A stretch of DNA of 64,000 nt from Nonomuraea ceibae (GTDB taxonomy: Bacteria > Actinomycetota > Actinomycetes > Streptosporangiales > Streptosporangiaceae): contig NZ_JAHKRO010000011.1 in the NCBI RefSeq assembly GCF_019396325.1, forward strand, positions 62,001-126,000. Direction: 5' to 3'. Of the stretch, positions 9,070 to 18,373 are shown piece by piece (position 1 is the first letter of the stretch; every line of letters starts with the position of its first letter). The translations under genes and the position numbers were made by a program. Below the pieces are notes generated by a model. It was not told the origin of the DNA. It made no database searches and was given only the letters and a program-made list of their open reading frames with translations.

Positions 9070-9949
9070 CGCCCACGCCCACCCGGGCGCGGCGGCGGGG
9101 CGCGCTGATCGCCTGGGCCTTCCTGGCGCCCGCCCTGCTGCTGTTCCTGTACTTCAAGTTCATCCCGATGTTCACCGGGCTGACGATGAGCTTCCAGGAG
9201 ATCCGCTACATCGACAGCCAGTGGGTCGGGCTGGACAACTACCGCACGATCCTCACCGACGACGCCTTCGCCTCGGCCATCTGGCACAGCCTGGTGCTGG
9301 CGCTGGGCACCACGGCCGGGTCGCTGGTGCTGGGCCTGGGGTTCGCGCTGCTCATCGAGGGGCCCGCGCGTTACCTGTGGTTCGTCAGGACCGCGGCGTT
9401 CCTGCCGGTCGTGACCACGATGGCGGCCGTGGCCGAGGTGTGGCGGATCATGTACCACCCGGGCGACACCGGCATGCTCAACAGCATCCTCGGCTGGGTG
9501 GCGCTGGACCCGCAGCCGTTCCTGGCCAGCGAGGACTCCTCCCTGCTGTCGATCATGGGCATGAGCATCTGGCGCGGGACCCCGTACGACATGATGATCT
9601 TCCTGGCCGGGCTGGTCGGGGTGGACCGGACGCTGTACGAGGCCGCCGCGGTCGACGGGGCGTCCACCTGGCGGCGGCTGCGGCACATCACGCTGCCGGC
9701 GCTGCGGCCGGTGTTCTGGATCCTGTTCACGCTCGCCGCCATCCGCGGCCTGCGGGTGTTCGTCGAGGTGTACGTGCTCACGAACGGCGGGCCGAACGGG
9801 TCGTCCGAGGTGCTCATGACACTGATCTACAAGCTCGGCTTCCAGACGGGCGAGCTGGGCATCGCGTCGGCGGGCGGGATCGTGCTGTTCGCGGCCACGC
9901 TGCTGCTGACCGTGCTCGTCCAGCTCATGCGCAGAAGGCAGGCGGCATC

Positions 9950-9953
<4 letters not shown>
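9066..9953 (+). CDS. sugar ABC transporter permease (MalF-like), second importer
   Basis: The 295-residue membrane protein starts at the ATG at 9066 inside the stop of the binding-protein gene (ATGA), showing tight coupling. The first helix is IAWAFLAPALLLFLYFKFIP, and the EAA loop reads TLYEAAAVDGASTWRRL. It should form the channel with the next permease; no ATPase is encoded here. Confidence 0.9.
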
Positions 9954-10810
<857 letters not shown>

Positions 10811-10812
10811 GT

Positions 10813-10828
10813 GTCCATGTATCTGAAC
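10813..10828 (+). promoter_or_regulatory. candidate IclR operator, copy B
   Basis: GTCCATGTATCTGAAC differs from copy C at one of 16 positions and from copy A at three. It lies 44 bp upstream of the IclR start and about 10 bp upstream of a TATGCT sequence (10838-10843) that could be a -10 element, which fits autoregulation. Confidence 0.55.
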
Positions 10829-10871
10829 GCCATCCCGTATGCTGACTGGTCGAAGCCGCCGTCGAGATGGG

Positions 10872-11639
10872 ATGATCATGGAGCCGCAGCTGGTCAAGTC
10901 CGCCGAGCGGACGGTTCGCATCCTGGAGGCCCTGGCCGCGTCCCCCACCACACTGACGCTGTCGGAGCTCCAGCAGGCGACCGGGTTCCCGCGCAGCAGC
11001 CTGCACGCGCTGATGCGCACGCTCGTCGAGCTCAACTGGGTCGAGACCGACACCGCCAGATCCGCGTTCGGCATCGGGCCCCACGCGCTGCTCACCGGCA
11101 CCGCGTACCTGGACAAGGACCCGGCACTGCCGTTCGCGCAGGAGACGCTCGAAGACCTGCGGGAGGAAGTCGGGCAGACCGCCCACTTCGCCCGGCGGGA
11201 CGACGCGCACGTCCTCTACCTGGCCACCCGCGACTCCCGCGAGGCGCACCACGTGATCCCCAGGGTCGGCAGGCGCCTGCCCGCCCACGTCACGGCACTC
11301 GGCCAGGTGCTGCTCGCCCAGCTCACCGACGACGAGGTCGCCGCCCTGCTCCCGACGCCGCTGACCGCCGTCACCGAGCACACGATCGTCGACCTGGAGA
11401 AGCTCACCGATGAGCTCGACCAGGTCCGCACCCGGGGCTGGGCCTACGAACGCGAGCAGGGCACGCCCGGCGTCGCCTGCGTGGCGGTCGCGGTCGACTA
11501 CCGGATCCCGGCCACGGACGCGATCAGCTGCTCGATGCCGGTGGGCCTGCCGCCCGCCGAGATCGAGCGGGTCACCCAAGCGGTGATCAGACACACCCGA
11601 AAGCTGGCTGCCACTCTCCGCCGAGAGGGCATCCGCTGA
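10872..11639 (+). CDS. IclR family transcriptional regulator
   Basis: About 255 residues from the ATG at 10872 (a second ATG at 10878 is equally possible; a longer start at 10839 would add a poorly conserved tail). The N-terminal winged helix-turn-helix runs from SAERTVRILEAL to FPRSSLHALMRTLVELNWVE, followed by the IclR effector-binding domain with PAHVTALGQVLLAQL and GTPGVACVAVAV. Such regulators sense small organic acids. Its position in the middle of the uronate genes, and the 16-bp motif shared by the surrounding promoters, make it the likely local regulator. Confidence 0.88.
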   Translation: MIMEPQLVKSAERTVRILEALAASPTTLTLSELQQATGFPRSSLHALMRTLVELNWVETDTARSAFGIGPHALLTGTAYLDKDPALPFAQETLEDLREEVGQTAHFARRDDAHVLYLATRDSREAHHVIPRVGRRLPAHVTALGQVLLAQLTDDEVAALLPTPLTAVTEHTIVDLEKLTDELDQVRTRGWAYEREQGTPGVACVAVAVDYRIPATDAISCSMPVGLPPAEIERVTQAVIRHTRKLAATLRREGIR

Positions 11640-11652
11640 CATGGAGGCATAG

Positions 11653-12558
11653 ATGCGGCTAGATGGTGTTCTCTTCTTCCCGGTGACCCCGTTCACGCCC
11701 GACGGCGGCGTGTCCGAGGAACTCCTGAGGCGGCACGTCGCCCAAGGAGTCGAAGCCGGGGCCGGAGGCGTGTTCGCCGCATGCGGCACCGGCGAGTTCA
11801 ACGCCCTCGACCCGGACGAGTACACCCAGGTGGTGACCACCGCCGTCACCGCCACGACCGGCCGCGTCCCGGTGTTCGGCGGAGCCGGAGGCGCGCTGCC
11901 CGCCGCCCGGGCCGTCGCCAGGGCGGCCGCCGCCGCCGGGGCCGACGGGCTGCTCCTCATGCCGCCGTACCTGGTCAGCGGGCCCCCCAGCGGGCTCGTC
12001 GCCTACGTGCGCGACGTGGCGGAGGCCGGCGGGCTGCCCGTGATCGTCTACCAGCGCGGCACCGCCCGCTTCACCCCCGAGGCCGTCGCCGAACTCGCCC
12101 AGGACCCGTCGGTGATCGGCTTCAAGGACGGGCTCGGCGACCTCGACCTGCTCCAGCGCATCATCCTGCGCGTACGCGAGGCGGGCGCCGCCGGCTTCAC
12201 GTTCTTCAACGGGCTGCCCACGGCCGAGTTCACCGTGCCCGCCTACCGGGGGCTGGGCGTGGACCTCTACTCCAGCGCGGCGTTCGCGTTCGCTCCCGAA
12301 GTCGCGCTCGCCTTCCACCGGGCAGTCACCGGCGGCGACGACGCGCTGGTGCGGCGGCTGCTGACCGGCTTCTACCTGCCGCTCGTCGAACTGCGCGACC
12401 TGGTGCCCGGGTACGCGGTCTCGCTGGTGAAGGCGGGAGTGCGGCTGCGCGGGCTCGAGGTGGGCGGCGTCCGCGCCCCACTGGCGGACCCGGCACCGGA
12501 GCACGTGGCCGAGCTGGAGAAGATCATCGCAGCCGGCCTGGAAATCGCCAGCTCCTGA
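11653..12558 (+). CDS. kdgD: 5-dehydro-4-deoxyglucarate dehydratase
   Basis: The 301-residue protein is a DapA-superfamily TIM barrel that should convert 5-dehydro-4-deoxy-glucarate to 2,5-dioxopentanoate with loss of water and CO2 (EC 4.2.1.41). It shows GVLFFPVTPF at the N-terminus, the CGTGEFNALDPDEY segment characteristic of this subfamily, the catalytic Tyr in VIVYQRG and the Schiff-base Lys in GFKDGLGD. A GGAGG ribosome-binding site precedes the ATG. It follows the IclR gene by 13 bp and is probably co-transcribed with it. Neighbouring aldarate genes supply its substrate and consume its product. Confidence 0.92.
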   Translation: MRLDGVLFFPVTPFTPDGGVSEELLRRHVAQGVEAGAGGVFAACGTGEFNALDPDEYTQVVTTAVTATTGRVPVFGGAGGALPAARAVARAAAAAGADGLLLMPPYLVSGPPSGLVAYVRDVAEAGGLPVIVYQRGTARFTPEAVAELAQDPSVIGFKDGLGDLDLLQRIILRVREAGAAGFTFFNGLPTAEFTVPAYRGLGVDLYSSAAFAFAPEVALAFHRAVTGGDDALVRRLLTGFYLPLVELRDLVPGYAVSLVKAGVRLRGLEVGGVRAPLADPAPEHVAELEKIIAAGLEIASS

Positions 12559-12617
12559 CCAGGCAGCGAACGGGCCTCGGTTTTCCGGGGGCCGTCTCGT
12601 GCATGCGGGGGTTGTTC

Positions 12618-12772
12618 CGTCCGCTCGGGGCCCTGGGGGCCGCTCGGGACCTGCGGCCCGCTCGGCCGCTGGGGCCCGCCCGACCGTTCCACCCGTTCGG
12701 CCGTTCGGCCCGTTCGGCCCGTTCCGCCCGTTCGGCCCGGTCGCCCCGTCCGACCCGTCCGGCCCGTCAGCC
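12618..12772. repeat. degenerate short tandem repeats (CGTTCGGCC-type)
   Basis: The 310-bp gap between kdgD and the convergent aldehyde dehydrogenase gene contains no convincing gene. From 12694 to about 12772 it consists of some nine units of 8-10 bp related to CGTTCGGCC, preceded by looser GGGGCCGCTCGG-like repeats. This is simple-sequence expansion in a GC-rich spacer. Confidence 0.7.
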
Positions 12773-12796
12773 GTGCGGGCCGTCTGGTCCGCACGG
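12771..12796. terminator. hairpin between convergent kdgD and dehydrogenase genes
   Basis: CCGTGCGG pairs perfectly with CCGCACGG over a 10-nt loop in the gap between the two convergent genes. It may terminate transcription from both sides. No clear T-run follows, so the assignment is tentative. Confidence 0.4.
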
Positions 12797-12868
12797 CCGT
12801 TTAGCCACTTTGTCGCGTTGGGCCGGTCCCCTCTATCAGCCCCTACGGCCCCTACGCCCGCCACGTCG

Positions 12869-14338
12869 CTAGGCCCGGAGGGTGCCGTCCTCGCGGCGGG
12901 GGATGCCCAGCGGGTTGCCGTCCTTCAGCTCGTCGGGCAGCAGCTCGACAGGCCAGTCCTGGTACGCCACGGGCGCCAGCCACCGCTCGATGGCCGTGGC
13001 CCCGACCGAGGTGGTCGCCGACGTGGACGCCGGCCACGGACCCCCGTGGTGCATCGCCCAGGTCACGGCCACCCCGGTGGGCCAGCCGTTCCAGATCAGC
13101 CGCCCGGCCTTGCGCGAGAGCACCTCGGCGACCTGCGTCGCCTCGTCGGGGTCGGTGCCGTGGATGGTGGCGGTCAGCGACCCGTCGAGCCGCTCCAGCA
13201 CCGGCCGCAGCTCCGACACCTCGCGGTAGGTCACCACGACCGAGGCGGGCCCGAAGCACTCCTCCGCGACCCCTGGCAGCTTGTCGGCGAACGACTTCAC
13301 GTCGGTGGTGAACACCTTGGGCGTCACCGCCCAGCCGCTCTCCCCCGGCTTGCCCTCGGCCAGCAGCGTCAGCTCACCCAGCCGCTCGACCCCGCCCAGG
13401 TAGCCGTCCCTGATGCGCTCACCCAGCATCGCACCGCCGCTCGTGCCCTCCACGGCCGAGACCAGGGCCGTGCGCAATTCCTCGTCCTCCGGCACGAACA
13501 TCAACCCCGGGTTCGTGCAGAACTGCCCCACGCCGAGCGTCAGCGACGCCGCGAACCCATTCGCCACCTCCCCCTTAGCCGCCGACGGCAGCACCACGAC
13601 GGGGTTGACACTGCCCAGCTCGCCGTAGAACGGGATCGGCGTCTCGCGCTGGTCGATGAGCCCCTGGATCGCCTTGCCCCCGGCGATGGACCCGGTGAAC
13701 CCGGCCGCCACCACCCCCGGGTGCTGAACCAGGTTCACACCCGCCTGCATGCCCTGCACCAGCCCGAGCAGATCCGGGTACGGCAGCGCGTCCCGGACGA
13801 TCCTGGCCACCCGCGCGGAGGTGCCCGGGTGCCCGGGGTGCGCCTTGACCACGACGGGACAGCCCGCGGCCAGCGCCGACGCGGTGTCGCCACCGGCCAC
13901 CGAGAAGGCGAACGGGAAGTTGCTCGCCGCGAACACCGCCACCACCCCGGCCAGCGGCTGCTTCATCCGCCGCACGTCGGGCCTGGGCGGCGTGGCCGAG
14001 GCGTCGGCGTGGTCGACGATCGCCTCGAGGTAGCCACCGTCCCTGATCACCTGGGCGAACAGGCGGAACTGCCCCGCCGTGCGCGCGACCTCGCCGCGCA
14101 GCCGGACCTCACCGAGCGCGGTCTCCCGGTCGGCGAGCTGCCAGAGCTCCTCGACGTGGGCGGTGAGCGCGTCAGCGACGGCTTCAAGCGCCTCGGCGCG
14201 CTCGGCGGCCGGTGTCGCACGCCATGCCGAACCGGCGGCGGCCGCGGCGGAGACGATCAAGTCGACCCCGGCACGATCCGTCTCAGGAACCGCGTCACCC
14301 ACGGTCTCGCCGGTCCTGGGGTCGTATCCATAGATCAT
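12869..14338 (-). CDS. 2-oxoglutarate-semialdehyde (2,5-dioxopentanoate) dehydrogenase, NADP type
   Basis: The ATG at 14336-14338 has an AAGGA ribosome-binding site and gives 489 residues beginning MIYGYDPRTGE; the longer open frame is not needed. It is an aldehyde dehydrogenase with the cofactor-binding ASNFPFAFSVAGGDTASALA, the catalytic Glu in FYGELGSVNPVVV and the nucleophile Cys in VGQFCTNPGL. This sequence class oxidises 2-oxoglutarate semialdehyde to 2-oxoglutarate (EC 1.2.1.26) and is commonly placed next to aldarate dehydratases. It is divergent from the glucarate dehydratase gene with a 101-bp shared control region. Confidence 0.88.
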   Translation of the reverse strand: MIYGYDPRTGETVGDAVPETDRAGVDLIVSAAAAAGSAWRATPAAERAEALEAVADALTAHVEELWQLADRETALGEVRLRGEVARTAGQFRLFAQVIRDGGYLEAIVDHADASATPPRPDVRRMKQPLAGVVAVFAASNFPFAFSVAGGDTASALAAGCPVVVKAHPGHPGTSARVARIVRDALPYPDLLGLVQGMQAGVNLVQHPGVVAAGFTGSIAGGKAIQGLIDQRETPIPFYGELGSVNPVVVLPSAAKGEVANGFAASLTLGVGQFCTNPGLMFVPEDEELRTALVSAVEGTSGGAMLGERIRDGYLGGVERLGELTLLAEGKPGESGWAVTPKVFTTDVKSFADKLPGVAEECFGPASVVVTYREVSELRPVLERLDGSLTATIHGTDPDEATQVAEVLSRKAGRLIWNGWPTGVAVTWAMHHGGPWPASTSATTSVGATAIERWLAPVAYQDWPVELLPDELKDGNPLGIPRREDGTLRA

Positions 14339-14380
14339 CGAATGGTCCTTCAGTCTTGACACCTTCTCCGGCTCATTCTT

Positions 14381-14397
14381 ACAGTTGCCAGAACTGT
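14381..14397. promoter_or_regulatory. inverted repeat in the shared control region
   Basis: ACAGTT and AACTGT form perfect 6-bp arms around a 5-bp spacer between the divergent dehydrogenase and dehydratase genes. It is distinct from the 16-bp motif 18 bp away and may be a second operator or the binding site of another regulator. Confidence 0.45.
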
Positions 14398-14414
14398 CCA
14401 CAATCCTGACCATC

Positions 14415-14430
14415 GTTCACATACATGGAC
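14415..14430 (-). promoter_or_regulatory. candidate IclR operator, copy C
   Basis: Read on the minus strand this is GTCCATGTATGTGAAC, matching copy B at 15 of 16 and copy A at 14 of 16 positions. It ends 9 bp before the glucarate dehydratase ATG and lies in the divergent control region, so one bound repressor could affect both genes. Confidence 0.6.
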
Positions 14431-14439
14431 GGCGAACAT

Positions 14440-15696
14440 ATGATCATCACGCAGGTCCACGTCACTCCCGTCGCGTTCCGGGACCCGCCCCTGCTGAACG
14501 CCGCAGGGGCGCACGAGCCGTGGGCCCTGCGCACCGTGGTCGAGATCGTCACCGACGAGGGACTCAGCGGCCTCGGCGAGACGTACGGTGACCTGGGACA
14601 TCTGTCGAAAGTACGCGAGTGCGCCCGGACCCTCGTCGGCCTGGACGTGCACGCCACCAACGAGATGTACCGGCGGATCGCCGCCACCGTCGGCGACGCG
14701 GTGACCGACCTGCACGGCCTGACCGGCGTCGCGACCAAGGAGAAGAGCGTCGACCGGGTGTTCGCCGCCTTCGAGGTCGCCTGCCTGGACATCCGCGGCA
14801 AGGCGGCGGGCGTGCCCGTGGTCGACCTGCTCGGCGGCCGGGTCCGCGACGCCGTCCCGTACAGCGCCTACCTCTTCTACAAGTGGGCCGGCCACCCCGG
14901 CGCCGAACCGGACCGCTTCGGCGAGGCCCTCGACCCGGCGGGCGTGGTCGAGCAGGCGGCGCTGCTCATCAAGGAGTACGGGTTCCGCTCGATCAAGCTC
15001 AAGGGCGGCGTCTTCCCCCCGGCCGACGAGGTCGCGGCGATCCGGGCACTGCACGAGGCGTTCCCCGGGGTACCGCTGCGCCTCGACCCGAACGCCGCCT
15101 GGACGGTGGAGACCTCCACCTGGGTCGGCCGCGAACTGGACGGCATCCTCCAGTACCTGGAAGACCCCACCCCGGACATTTCCGGAATGTCGGAGGTAGC
15201 AGCCCAGGTCTCCATGCCGCTCGCCACCAACATGTGCGTCGTCACCCCCGAACACCTCCCCCCCGCCATCGCCTCCAGCGCCATCGGCGTCCTCCTGCTC
15301 GACCACCACTACTGGGGCGGCCTCGTCCGCTCCTCCCACATCGCCGCGCTGTGCGAGACGTTCGGGCTGGAGCTCTCCATGCACTCCAACTCCCACCTGG
15401 GCATCAGCCTCGCCGCCATGACCCACCTCGCCGCCGCCACCCCCAACCTCACCCACGCCTGCGACACCCACACCCCCTGGCAGGACGGGCAGGACGTGGT
15501 CGCCCCCGGCGCCCTGCGCTTCGTCGACGGCGCCGTCCCGGTGCCCACCGCCCCCGGCCTCGGCGTCGAACTCGACCGCGACGCCCTCGCGCAGATGCAC
15601 GAGCAGTACGTGAAGTGCGGCATCACCGCCCGGGACGACACCACGTACATGCAACGCTTCAACCCGGACTACACCGCCCAACGCCCCCGCTGGTAA
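14440..15696 (+). CDS. gudD: glucarate dehydratase (enolase superfamily)
   Basis: The ATG at 14440 is preferred because the protein then begins MIITQVHVTPVAFRDPPLLN as in the family; an in-frame ATG lies 15 bp upstream. The 418-residue protein has the N-terminal capping domain, the KxK catalytic pair in SIKLKGG, metal ligands in LRLDPNAAW and EDPTPD, and the Asp/His dyad region LLLDHHYWGG and SMHSNSHLGIS. It should dehydrate glucarate to 5-dehydro-4-deoxyglucarate (EC 4.2.1.40), the substrate of the kdgD product. Galactarate activity cannot be excluded. Confidence 0.9.
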   Translation: MIITQVHVTPVAFRDPPLLNAAGAHEPWALRTVVEIVTDEGLSGLGETYGDLGHLSKVRECARTLVGLDVHATNEMYRRIAATVGDAVTDLHGLTGVATKEKSVDRVFAAFEVACLDIRGKAAGVPVVDLLGGRVRDAVPYSAYLFYKWAGHPGAEPDRFGEALDPAGVVEQAALLIKEYGFRSIKLKGGVFPPADEVAAIRALHEAFPGVPLRLDPNAAWTVETSTWVGRELDGILQYLEDPTPDISGMSEVAAQVSMPLATNMCVVTPEHLPPAIASSAIGVLLLDHHYWGGLVRSSHIAALCETFGLELSMHSNSHLGISLAAMTHLAAATPNLTHACDTHTPWQDGQDVVAPGALRFVDGAVPVPTAPGLGVELDRDALAQMHEQYVKCGITARDDTTYMQRFNPDYTAQRPRW

Positions 15697-15935
15697 CCCC
15701 GGCAGCCCCCATTGCCCACACCCACCACCCCACGCACGGCCGGTGTCCCCTCGAACGGCCACCACCCCGCGTCCTGCCACGCCCCCGCCACGGCCACCGC
15801 CGTACGTACCGTCCCCGCCCTAGGCACGATCACCGCCCCGCCTCCGATCACCGCCCCCGTACGGGTCACGGCCCTACGCTCGGTCACCGCCCCAAATACG
15901 GTCACGGTCCTATGTCCCGTCACCACGCCACATAC

Positions 15936-16092
15936 GGTCACCACCACGCCCACGCGCGCCCGTCACCACCCGCACGGGTCACCACTACGCCCACGCGCGC
16001 CGTCACCACCCGCACGGGTCACCACCTCGCCCAAGCGCGCCGTCACCACGCGCACGGTCACCACCACGCGAACAGTGACCACCACGCCCGCG
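15936..16092 (+). repeat. about 40-bp tandem repeat in the gap after gudD
   Basis: The 725-bp gap 15697-16421 has no gene I trust. Three adjacent units of 41, 40 and 39 bp begin GGTCACCAC at 15936, 15977 and 16017 and share a CACGCGCGCC core and CGTCACCAC tail; a shortened fourth unit starts at 16056. Around it (15830-16140) single GTCACC motifs recur irregularly. A 213-codon open frame through the region encodes only Thr/Pro/His-rich low complexity, so it is treated as non-coding. Confidence 0.75.
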
Positions 16093-16421
16093 GCCACCCC
16101 ACCGCGCACGCTCACCGAACCGCCGCATATGGCCACCACCGGCACCACGGCCCCCGCGCTTGCGTGCGGTTACGGAGGTCCGCATGGTTGGCCCATGCCC
16201 AGCGGTCGCCGACGCCCCACGTCCCGACGCGCCAGCGCGGTTCTCGCCGGAACGGCACGCTGCACTGACCGACGCCCCGCGCCCCAAGTCGTCGGTCCCG
16301 GTGCCTACAGCCCCCACCGCGGCCGGGAAGACAAGCGCCCGCCCAAGCCGTAGACACCCACCCCAATCCATAAGGCCACCACACCAACGAACACCCGCCA
16401 CACCCTGAGGAGACCAGACCC

Positions 16422-17570
16422 ATGAGGATCGCCTACGCCTACCCCTGGGACATCGCAGGCGACCCCGCCGCCCCCGACCGCATCGCTGCCCTCGGCGTCG
16501 AGGCGGTAGCCCTGGCCGCCTCCTACCACTCCACCCGCGCCGCAACTCCCTTCCACCCGGCACACCGAATCCTCGACGTCCCCCACTCGGCCTTCTATCT
16601 GCCCATACGGCCGGCTGCCTGGGGCCGCCTGACCCCCGCCGCCCCCTCCTGGACCGCCCCTGACGCGTACCTGGTCGCCCAGGACGCCCTGCGCCGCGCC
16701 GGCCTCCGCGTCCACGCGTGGACCGTCCTGACCCACAACGCCCACCTAGGCGGCGCCCACCCCGACCTGGTGGTGCGCAACGCCTTCGGCGACCCGTACC
16801 CGTACGCCCTGTGCCCCGCCTTCGAGGACGTCGTGGACTACTGCTCCCGCCTCGTCCAGGAGGTGCTGACGGCCGGCGAACCGGACGGCCTCATCCTCGA
16901 AGGCTGCGGCCCCATGGGCTTCTCCCACCAGGGAGTACACGAGAAGACCTCAGGCGCGGACTACGACGCCGACCTGCTGTCCCTCTGCTTCTGCACCGCC
17001 TGCGCCCCCCGCTATCCCGAAGGCAGCCGAGCCAGAATCCGCACCGCCATAGACACGCCCATCACCCCAGAACGCCCAGCTTCCCCCTCCCCGGAACCTC
17101 CCGTCTCCCCCATCGACGCCGCACTCGGCCCGCTCGCCGACGAAGTACGCGCCGCCCGTGTCTCGTTGTCCGCCTCGCTCCGCACCCGCCTGATCGCCAC
17201 CGCCCGCGAGGTCGCCCCGAACATCCCCATCACCCTGCACGCGAACCCGGACCCCTGGGCCACCGGCCCCTTCGCCGCCCTCCCCACCGGCGAGCCCGAA
17301 GCCGACGTCCTGGTGGGCAACTGCTGGGGCGACCCGGCGAAGGACGCCGCCCGCCTGTCCCACCTCCGCGACCTGTGCACCCCCGGCCAACGAGTCGGCG
17401 CCTACGTCCTGGCCCTCCCCCCTCGCCCCACCGACGCCACCGCCCTGGCGGAGCTCCTCACCGCCTACGCCAAGGCAGGCGCCTCCGAAATTCACCTCTA
17501 CCACGCAGGCCTGGCCGGCCCCGAACGCCTGGCAGCCATGACGGCCGCCCTCCGCCAAACCAACCAGTAA
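16422..17570 (+). CDS. TIM-barrel-like protein of unknown function
   Basis: The 382-residue protein begins MRIAYAYPWDIAGDPAAPDR and has a GAGGAGA ribosome-binding site upstream. Alternating strand/helix segments (VEAVALAASYHS, HAWTVLTHN, DGLILEGCGP, ITLHANPDPWA, EIHLYHAGL) suggest a TIM barrel like those of glycosidase-like hypothetical proteins. A Cys pair motif CFCTAC follows the DGLILEGCGPMGF segment and may bind metal. The Pro-rich stretch around residues 205-230 looks like a loop. It follows the sugar-acid genes but is separated by the repeat region. Function is not assigned. Confidence 0.6.
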   Translation: MRIAYAYPWDIAGDPAAPDRIAALGVEAVALAASYHSTRAATPFHPAHRILDVPHSAFYLPIRPAAWGRLTPAAPSWTAPDAYLVAQDALRRAGLRVHAWTVLTHNAHLGGAHPDLVVRNAFGDPYPYALCPAFEDVVDYCSRLVQEVLTAGEPDGLILEGCGPMGFSHQGVHEKTSGADYDADLLSLCFCTACAPRYPEGSRARIRTAIDTPITPERPASPSPEPPVSPIDAALGPLADEVRAARVSLSASLRTRLIATAREVAPNIPITLHANPDPWATGPFAALPTGEPEADVLVGNCWGDPAKDAARLSHLRDLCTPGQRVGAYVLALPPRPTDATALAELLTAYAKAGASEIHLYHAGLAGPERLAAMTAALRQTNQ

Positions 17571-17680
17571 CCCACCCGGGCCTCCAGCGGCTTCGCGTCA
17601 GACCCTCATGCTGTGGCTCAGGCCACCAGCCCACCCTCGGCGGCGGCTCCCACTCCAGCCCTCACCAGATCAGCCCATCC

Positions 17681-18196
17681 CTAGCCCAGCCAGCGCAGAT
17701 GCGCGCCCCCGAAGACGCCTTGCCGCCGCCCGACCTCATCCATCAGCCACTTGGCGGTCTCTTCCGCACGAAGGATCACATTTTCCGGATATCCCAGTAC
17801 GACCTGATGCTCGGCGAACTCGTCCTCGTCATCCAGGATCAACCGCCCATCCCGCATCCTGATCACATCGAGATCCAGGTCGATCATGGACACCTCCCCG
17901 TCCCGCCACTCGGGAACGGTGGTGACGTCCACATAGACCTCAGTCCTGTGCGGCGGCGAGTGAAAAGTCGCAGCCCACCACGCATCACGCGGGAACAGCA
18001 TCAAGCAGTGGTTCTCCCAGACCACGGGCGGCCCCTCCCCTTTACGAGCGACCGTCCCCGCCGGCACCGTCACCCAGAGCCCGTACTCGTCCTCACCCAG
18101 AACCTTCGCCGCATGGTTCCAATGCAACGCGCCGCCGTATTTCCGGAAAACGATCCTCACATCATCCACAAACTGGAACTTATCGCCCCGCCGCAT
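17681..18196 (-). CDS. DUF402 domain-containing protein
   Basis: The ATG at 18194-18196 follows AGGTGGGC and gives 171 residues; a GTG two codons upstream is possible. The sequence fits the DUF402 fold: LWVTVPAGT, then WAATFH and YVDVTTVPEWRDG, with the acidic MIDLDLDVIRMRDGRL strand typical of FomD-like phosphohydrolases that act on nucleoside diphosphates with divalent metal. The specific substrate is unknown. It stands alone on the minus strand downstream of the response-regulator gene. Confidence 0.75.
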   Translation of the reverse strand: MRRGDKFQFVDDVRIVFRKYGGALHWNHAAKVLGEDEYGLWVTVPAGTVARKGEGPPVVWENHCLMLFPRDAWWAATFHSPPHRTEVYVDVTTVPEWRDGEVSMIDLDLDVIRMRDGRLILDDEDEFAEHQVVLGYPENVILRAEETAKWLMDEVGRRQGVFGGAHLRWLG

Positions 18197-18373
18197 GCCC
18201 ACCTACAACCACTCAGCCACTACAGCCGACACTCACCCAGCCCTATAACGCTCCGCCTTCACTCCCACAGCCGGCGAACAACCGGCCAAGCGGAGGACGC
18301 CGGAAGGGGGGTCCCCACTCGATCACGTACGACAGCCAGCCCCACCCCCGTGACCGATCCCATCGGTGCCATC

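Noticed and set aside
12599..14359. Long plus-strand frame opposite the aldehyde dehydrogenase gene
   Set aside because: Its sequence is Pro/Arg-rich with no domain, and the opposite strand encodes a complete aldehyde dehydrogenase with catalytic Cys and Glu.
15936..16092. Possible CRISPR-like array
   Set aside because: The units are contiguous without unique spacers and vary in length; no cas genes are in the window.
15712..16353. 213-codon frame through the repeat region
   Set aside because: It encodes only Thr/Pro/His low complexity created by GTCACC-type repeats; no ribosome-binding site or family resemblance.
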